A DNA stretch of 64,000 nt from Cellulomonas sp. KRMCY2 (lineage in GTDB: Bacteria; Actinomycetota; Actinomycetes; Actinomycetales; Cellulomonadaceae), in assembly GCF_000526515.1 (NCBI RefSeq), contig NZ_JAGF01000001.1, positions 868,001 through 932,000 of the forward strand, written 5' to 3'. The translations under genes and the position numbers were made by a program. The notes under the pieces were generated by a model. The model worked only from the letters and a program-made list of their open reading frames with translations, was not told the DNA's origin and searched no databases. Below, in pieces: positions 60,034 to 64,000 of this stretch; positions within the stretch are counted from its first letter, which is position 1; each line of letters starts with the position of its first letter.

Positions 60034-60645
60034 TCAGGCGCGGGGCTCCGGCTGTCCGCCGGCGGTGATCGGCTCGGCGGGTCGTGGTGGCAGGTGGCGG
60101 TAGAGGGTGGCGCGGGTGATGCCGGTCTTGGCCGCGATCTCGCTCATCGTGAGCCCTTCGGTGTCGCGCAGGTAGACGGCGTAGGTGAGCCTGTCGGGGT
60201 CCACCACGCTGGGGCGCCCGGTGCGCCGGCCGTTGCGGGCAGCCACGGCCCGGGCAAGCGCGGCACGCTCGAACATGTAGGTGCGTTCCATCTGCGCGAA
60301 CAGCGCCAGCAGCACCAGGGCGAGCTGGCCCATCGGGTCGGCGGGGTTCGAGGAGTCGACCTTGATCGGGTCGGCGAGATTGCGCAGCCCGACGCCGCGT
60401 TCGGTCAGGTCGTGGATGAGGTTGAGGGTGTCGCGCACGGTGCGCCCAAGCCGGTCCAGGGTGTGCACGACGATCACGTCACCCTCGCGCGCGTACTCCA
60501 GCAGCGCGTTCAGGCCGGGGCGGTCGGTGTGGGCGCCGGACTTCTTGTCCACAAAGATCCGCTCCGGCGCGATGCCGACCGCGGTGAGCGCGTCGAGCTG
60601 ACGTTCGAGGTCCTGCTTGACGGTCGAGACCCGCGCGTACCCCAG
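60034..60645 (-). CDS. Serine recombinase/resolvase lacking a normal start codon
   Basis: Reading upstream of GTG 60552 in frame recovers LGYARVSTVKQDLERQLDALTAVG, which contains the catalytic Ser of resolvases. The rest is intact: KSGAHTDRPGL, VVHTLDRLGRTVRDTL, FAQMERTYMFERAALARA, and a C-terminal Hin-like helix-turn-helix (TMSEIAAKTGITRATLYRHL). No ATG, GTG or TTG lies in frame between a TAA near 60706 and the GTG at 60552; a CTG at 60645 is the only near-cognate option. A normal gene probably began MSTELGYARVST here and lost its start, so expression of an active protein is doubtful. Confidence 0.7.
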   Translation of the reverse strand: MGYARVSTVKQDLERQLDALTAVGIAPERIFVDKKSGAHTDRPGLNALLEYAREGDVIVVHTLDRLGRTVRDTLNLIHDLTERGVGLRNLADPIKVDSSNPADPMGQLALVLLALFAQMERTYMFERAALARAVAARNGRRTGRPSVVDPDRLTYAVYLRDTEGLTMSEIAAKTGITRATLYRHLPPRPAEPITAGGQPEPRA

Positions 60646-60757
60646 CTCCGTGCTGCGACCGTACCGGAAGTTACCGACGTGACCGCGTTCCGCGATGTGT
60701 GTTTAGCGAGGGTTTGTGGAACACGACGCGCCGTGCCCGGCTGTGATCTTCAGAGCT

Positions 60758-61519
60758 TTATGGCGTTGAGTCTTGGCCGGTAGATGGCGGGTTCTCGGGC
60801 TGGAGCAGGCCCTTGGTCGCTGGCACCGCCGTCCCGAGCCTCGTGCGAGGCCGGGTAACCACAGCGGACTCGCCGATGCAGACGAGACGTCTGGCGACTT
60901 CTAGGGGCTGCGACAGGGCAATGGCGTGGCCTCCCGGCATGACGACCGGCTCAATGCCAAGCCGGGCGCGGCACAGCCCGACCTGGAAGGCTGCGGGGAA
61001 GAACCGGTCGTCCGCTCCCAGGAGCACGTGGATCGGGACCGCCGGCCACGAGTCGTAACGGCAGGGGGACGCGAACACAGTCGCGCTCTGGCTTCGCTGG
61101 CGCCCGGCCAAGGTTGCGGCGACGGCCGGGGGCAGGTCGTGGGTGAAAACATCCGGGTCGGCTGCCGGCGAGCCTTGCGCCTGGTCATGACCCGATCGCG
61201 ACCACCAGTCGCCGGGCGTCTCACCGGGTAACGGGATCATCGGATTCACCAGGGCGACCGACGCGACCGGAAGCCGGTTTGCGACCAGTGGCGCAGTGAA
61301 GGCGCCGAGCGACTGGGCGACCACCACGATGTCCTCCATCCCGGCGGCGGCTGCGACGGCGATGTCCGTGTATCGGTCGAGGTCGGCGGTCTCGTCGTCC
61401 GCGGGCAGGTCGACCGCGGTCGCCTGGTGCCCCTGCCTGACGAGCTCGCCTACGACGAGGTGCCAGTACCACGGGTCACCCCCTGCGCCCGGAAGGAGAA
61501 GGAACGACGTCATAGCCAT
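60758..61519 (-). CDS. Alpha/beta hydrolase family protein
   Basis: 253 residues. LLLPGAGGDPWYWHLVVGEL is the oxyanion region, VVAQSLGAFTAPLVA holds the nucleophile Ser, and GADDRFFP and MPGGHAIALSQP supply the acid and His. Cytoplasmic esterase-type enzyme of unknown substrate. ATG at 61519, or 61513 two codons later; neither has a clear ribosome site. The last 35 residues are not typical of the family. Confidence 0.82.
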   Translation of the reverse strand: MAMTSFLLLPGAGGDPWYWHLVVGELVRQGHQATAVDLPADDETADLDRYTDIAVAAAAGMEDIVVVAQSLGAFTAPLVANRLPVASVALVNPMIPLPGETPGDWWSRSGHDQAQGSPAADPDVFTHDLPPAVAATLAGRQRSQSATVFASPCRYDSWPAVPIHVLLGADDRFFPAAFQVGLCRARLGIEPVVMPGGHAIALSQPLEVARRLVCIGESAVVTRPRTRLGTAVPATKGLLQPENPPSTGQDSTP

Positions 61520-61547
61520 GCCACGGGACGGCCGGGCGGGGCCAGCA

Positions 61548-62078
61548 TCACCGCCCTCGCTTGTCGAAGTCCTCTGCGGAGACGCCGCCAGGCATCCTCG
61601 TCACGAAGTCGAGCAGCCCGACCCAGGCCGGGCGCAGGCCGATGCGCGCCATGCGGACCCCGGGATGGTCGACGGCCGCGACGTTGGCGTCGCCCTGCTG
61701 CTGTCCTGCATAGCGCCGGTGGGCGAGGCGATACTCCGGCAGGATCCCGTCGCCCTCGCGCACGGTCGCCCGGCCGCGCAGGAGCAACACCTTGGGCGGC
61801 GTGGTGGCGGCGTCGATCGTGACGGCGACAGACGGGTTGGCGCGGATCGCGGCGATCTTCCGGGCGCCGGCGAAGGTGCACAGAACCAGCTCGTCGCCCG
61901 TCCAGTGGAACAGCATCGGGAACACGCGCGGAGTGCCGTCCGACGCAACGTAGGCGATCCTGGCCAGTTCAGTAGAGGCCAGTAGTTGCCGGGCCGCCAG
62001 TGCGTCGAGCAGACCCAGGTCGCCTTGCGGCAGGAGCGCCTGATCGGCTGGCTGCGCGTCCGGGCGCGGCCTTGTCAC
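61548..62078 (-). CDS. Pyridoxamine 5'-phosphate oxidase-like flavin/F420-dependent protein
   Basis: 176 residues of the split-barrel fold: ARIAYVASDGTPRVFPMLFHWTGDELVLCTFAGARKIAAIRANPSVAVTID, PKVLLLRGRATV, MARIGLRPAWV. Such proteins bind FMN or F420 and reduce various substrates. GTG at 62078 overlaps the SRPBCC stop (GTGA), so it forms one operon with the ArsR and SRPBCC genes. Confidence 0.8.
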   Translation of the reverse strand: MTRPRPDAQPADQALLPQGDLGLLDALAARQLLASTELARIAYVASDGTPRVFPMLFHWTGDELVLCTFAGARKIAAIRANPSVAVTIDAATTPPKVLLLRGRATVREGDGILPEYRLAHRRYAGQQQGDANVAAVDHPGVRMARIGLRPAWVGLLDFVTRMPGGVSAEDFDKRGR

Positions 62079-62563
62079 TGGCGCCTGCCGAGGTGAGCAG
62101 TGAGGCAGTCGAAGGAGGAGTCCCATCCGTCGCGCAGGGACTTGTTGCCGTCACCGGTGGGCAGGTCTTCGACGGCGAAGGTCATCTCCGTCCTGTTCCC
62201 GACGTCGCGGAAGACGACGGTGACCCGCACCTCCTGCTCCGTACCGTCCGGGCCGGTGGTGGAGGTCGTGAGGACCAGGCGGGCCGGAGGTTCGATCTCC
62301 TCGTACCGGAACGCAACGGGGTACTCCGCGCCGTCGTCGTTGGAGACCATCGTCAGCGTCCACGAGCCGCCAGTGCGGACGTCCATGGACAGTCGCTCCG
62401 GTGGGACGGTCAGGCCGCGGGGTCCGAACCAAGCCGCGACCTGCTCCGGGTCGGTCCAGGCCGCGAAGACGTCCTTGGGAGAGGCGTCGAAGGTGCGGGT
62501 GATGGTGAAGCTGCAGCGGCCGAGCGCGGCGGTGGTGGCTCCGGCGTTACTGAGTTCAGGCAT
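62075..62563 (-). CDS. SRPBCC (AHSA1-type) domain protein
   Basis: 162 residues. FTITRTFDASPKDVFAAWTDPEQVAAWFGPRG and GGSWTLTM, RYEEIEPPARLVLT, GWDSSFDCLTAHL match the Activator of Hsp90 ATPase homolog 1-like group of the START superfamily, which bind hydrophobic ligands. ATG at 62563 lies inside the ArsR gene end (8-nt overlap), a very common ArsR-SRPBCC pair. Confidence 0.87.
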   Translation of the reverse strand: MPELSNAGATTAALGRCSFTITRTFDASPKDVFAAWTDPEQVAAWFGPRGLTVPPERLSMDVRTGGSWTLTMVSNDDGAEYPVAFRYEEIEPPARLVLTTSTTGPDGTEQEVRVTVVFRDVGNRTEMTFAVEDLPTGDGNKSLRDGWDSSFDCLTAHLGRRQ

Positions 62564-62933
62564 CGCGCTGCTCCTCTCGAGTTGGGGTCGGGTCGTTCGC
62601 AGTTGGCATCCGGGGCGGTCCCGAGTCGCTGAGGTGCTCGGTGAGCCGGTCGAAAGAGGCGTCCCAGAAGCGTCGGTACTGGTCGAGCCAGCCAGCCGCG
62701 GACTGCAGCGGCTCGCTGCGGAGCTCGCACGGTCTCCACTGCGCGCTCCTTCCCCGGCTGATCAGGCCCGCGTGTTCGAGGATCTGGAGGTGACGGGACA
62801 CGCCCTGCGGCGTCATGTCCAACGGTGCCGCCAGCTCCTTCAGCGTGGCTGCCCCGTCATTGAGCCGCTCCAACAGACCCCGGCGGGTGGGGTCGGACAG
62901 AGCCGCAAAGGTCAAGCTCAACTCATCTCGCAC
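62556..62933 (-). CDS. ArsR-type helix-turn-helix regulator
   Basis: 125 residues with the ArsR/SdpR winged helix (FAALSDPTRRGLLERLNDG; LKELAAPLDMTPQGVSRHLQILEHAGLI). No metal-binding CxC is visible. GTG at 62933 has GGAG 5 nt upstream. Upstream palindrome ATACT-TG-AGTAT is the probable operator. Controls the SRPBCC and PPOX genes that follow. Confidence 0.87.
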   Translation of the reverse strand: MRDELSLTFAALSDPTRRGLLERLNDGAATLKELAAPLDMTPQGVSRHLQILEHAGLISRGRSAQWRPCELRSEPLQSAAGWLDQYRRFWDASFDRLTEHLSDSGPPRMPTANDPTPTREEQRDA

Positions 62934-62955
62934 AAGGACTCCAGTGATAAATGGA

Positions 62956-62967
62956 ATACTTGAGTAT
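62956..62967. promoter_or_regulatory. Candidate ArsR operator ATACT-TG-AGTAT
   Basis: ATACT (62956-62960) and AGTAT (62963-62967) are exact mirror halves in an AT-rich stretch that begins 22 nt upstream of the ArsR start. Such 5-2-5 AT-rich sites are typical for this regulator group. Confidence 0.5.
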
Positions 62968-63162
62968 GGGGCCGCTGTCGGCCACTTGGCAAGCGCAGGT
63001 GGCCTCTTCCTGATCGACGTGCGCTGGCTGACCACCCCGAGCTGGTCGACGCCGCGAGGCAGTGGAGCGGCACAAACGACGTCTCGGTAGCCGAACCCCT
63101 ATCGGACGGCAGGTCGCCATCCAGATCTGCGAATCCGAGCTGACCGTGACACCGTTCTCACC

Positions 63163-63749
63163 ATGAGCGGCGATCACCTCGGCTACGCGAGGGTCCCGAC
63201 CCAGAAGGAGTCCCTGGAGCTCCAACTCGATGCCCTTCGTGCCGCGGGATGCGCTCGCGTCTGGAGCGACGTCGGCAACGGCCAGTACGCCACGTCCAGC
63301 CTGACCGAGGTTCTGGACTGCTTGCGGCCCGGCGACATCCTGATCGTCTGGCGCCTGGACCGGATCGGGCGGCGTACCGGAGAGCTCATCCAACTCGTCA
63401 TCGATTTTGCAGCGCGTGACATCGGCGTCCGCTCGCTGACCGAGCCGATCGACACGAGCACCACCGCCGGGCGGACGATCCTCGATGTTCTCGCTGCCTT
63501 CGCCCAGACAGAGGCCAACCTCGTCAGAGAGAGCACTCATGCCGGCCTCGCCGCCGCCCGGGCCTTTGGACGACTCGGGGCCGGCCCACCGTCGTCACCC
63601 CCGCCCACCTCGCGGAAGCCCGCCGGCTCCGCGAGTCCGGATCCAGCCTCAGCGAGATCGCCCAGGCCCTGGCCATCAGCAGGACCACGGTGCGGCGAGC
63701 CCTCACTGCAGTTCCAGCACTCGACTCCAAGGCGACCGATCAGCGCTGA
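63163..63749 (+). pseudogene. Serine resolvase/recombinase, catalytic Ser lost and frameshifted
   Basis: Begins MSGDHLGYARVPTQKESLELQLDALRAAG. The family motif is YARVST, so the nucleophilic Ser is Pro here. The core (VWRLDRIGRRTGELIQLV, IDTSTTAGRTILDVLAAFAQTEANLVRE) is intact. A missing base in the G-run at about 63577-63580 moves the C-terminal RPTVVTPAHLAEARRLRESG, SEIAQALAISRTTVRRAL helix-turn-helix into another frame ending at 63749. Two independent lesions make this a pseudogene, unless one is a sequencing error. Confidence 0.8.
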
Positions 63750-63798
63750 GTAGGGGAACCGGAGACCCAAACGTGAGCGGCAGCCGCGCGCTGGACAG

Positions 63799-63840
63799 CG
63801 CCAAATACCGCTGAAGAAACCACGCCACTTACCGCTGAAG
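63799..63840 (+). repeat. Two 18-bp direct repeats (24-bp period) near the window end
   Basis: CGCCAAATACCGCTGAAG (63799-63816) and CGCCACTTACCGCTGAAG (63823-63840) differ at two positions. They lie 50 nt after the resolvase pseudogene and about 100 nt before a new gene start. Could be recombinase or repressor sites, or part of an element end. Confidence 0.5.
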
Positions 63841-63942
63841 GTCACACCCGGCAGCCCGGGCGAGCGGGGGTCGGGGAGCGTCTCACTTCCAAGGAACTGA
63901 TACGGCGGTGCCGGACCTCTTCCGCTGCCACCATGAGGACTC

Positions 63943-64000
63943 ATGAACGATAGCCAGGCCGTGGTCGCCCTAACGGCGGCGGTCATCGGCGTGAGCGGTG
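63943..64000 (+). CDS. Partial hypothetical protein (N-terminal 19 residues)
   Basis: ATG at 63943 opens MNDSQAVVALTAAVIGVSG and runs off the window. The hydrophobic start resembles small membrane-anchored actinobacterial proteins with an N-terminal helix, but too little is visible to assign a family. An ATG at 63932 is closed by an early stop. Confidence 0.4.
   Translation, partial: MNDSQAVVALTAAVIGVSG

Overview
The window is uniformly GC-rich. Genes mostly start with ATG or GTG, often overlap by 4 nt, and the single tRNA lacks an encoded CCA end. Together with DUF1918/DUF1876, SigE-type ECF, PDDEXK/DUF1016 and DosS-like families, this points to a high-GC actinobacterium, probably a Micrococcales relative such as Cellulomonadaceae. 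That placement is inferred from gene content, not from a marker gene.

Layout. 1-1678: end of a PlsC-like acyltransferase and a DEAD-box helicase, both minus strand. 1972-12296: a tandem array of three paralogous cytoplasmic proteins of about 1.1 kb codons each, with the architecture LacI-type ligand domain (no DNA-binding domain) - RxSCGC cysteine motif - GAF-like - PAS - GGDEF - EAL. 12508-14577: a fourth, membrane-anchored GGDEF-EAL protein. 14672-16862: a surface-export cassette (TasA/camelysin-like protein, SipW-type signal peptidase, LamG-like secreted protein). Cyclic-di-GMP turnover therefore sits next to a likely matrix or surface-fibre cassette.

16895-25706: housekeeping and small conserved genes, including an M50-like protease, DUF1697, flavodoxin, 5'-3' exonuclease, DUF1918-DUF1876, a Ycf46-like AAA ATPase with an apparent frameshift, an EEP hydrolase, VOC proteins, DUF2804 and a truncated methyltransferase remnant. 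25710-35725: two divergent ABC importers, a PotABCD/Fbp-like one (minus) and a Dpp/Opp-like one (plus), sharing a regulatory intergenic region. 35739-38532: a serpin lipoprotein, AIM24 and a Pro-rich protein. 38599-42785: a tightly overlapping five-gene sulfur-relay operon (ArsR-rhodanese fusion, PIG-L deacetylase, DsrE, cysteine desulfurase, MFS). 42911-54808: phospholipase D, thioesterase, a possibly truncated LURP-one-like protein, a flavoprotein with a divergent TetR regulator and a 24-bp perfect palindromic operator, DUF4349, a DosS-like sensor kinase preceded by a DosR-box-like palindrome, and a SigE-type sigma factor with a membrane partner.

From tRNA-Lys (55017) to the end the window looks like an accessory, decaying region: a broken IS630 element, a DUF1016 nuclease pseudogene, a resolvase without a normal start codon and a second resolvase with a Ser-to-Pro active-site change and a frameshift. 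These are interspersed with apparently intact CGNR/EamA and ArsR-SRPBCC-PPOX modules.

No CRISPR array, rRNA or replication origin was seen.
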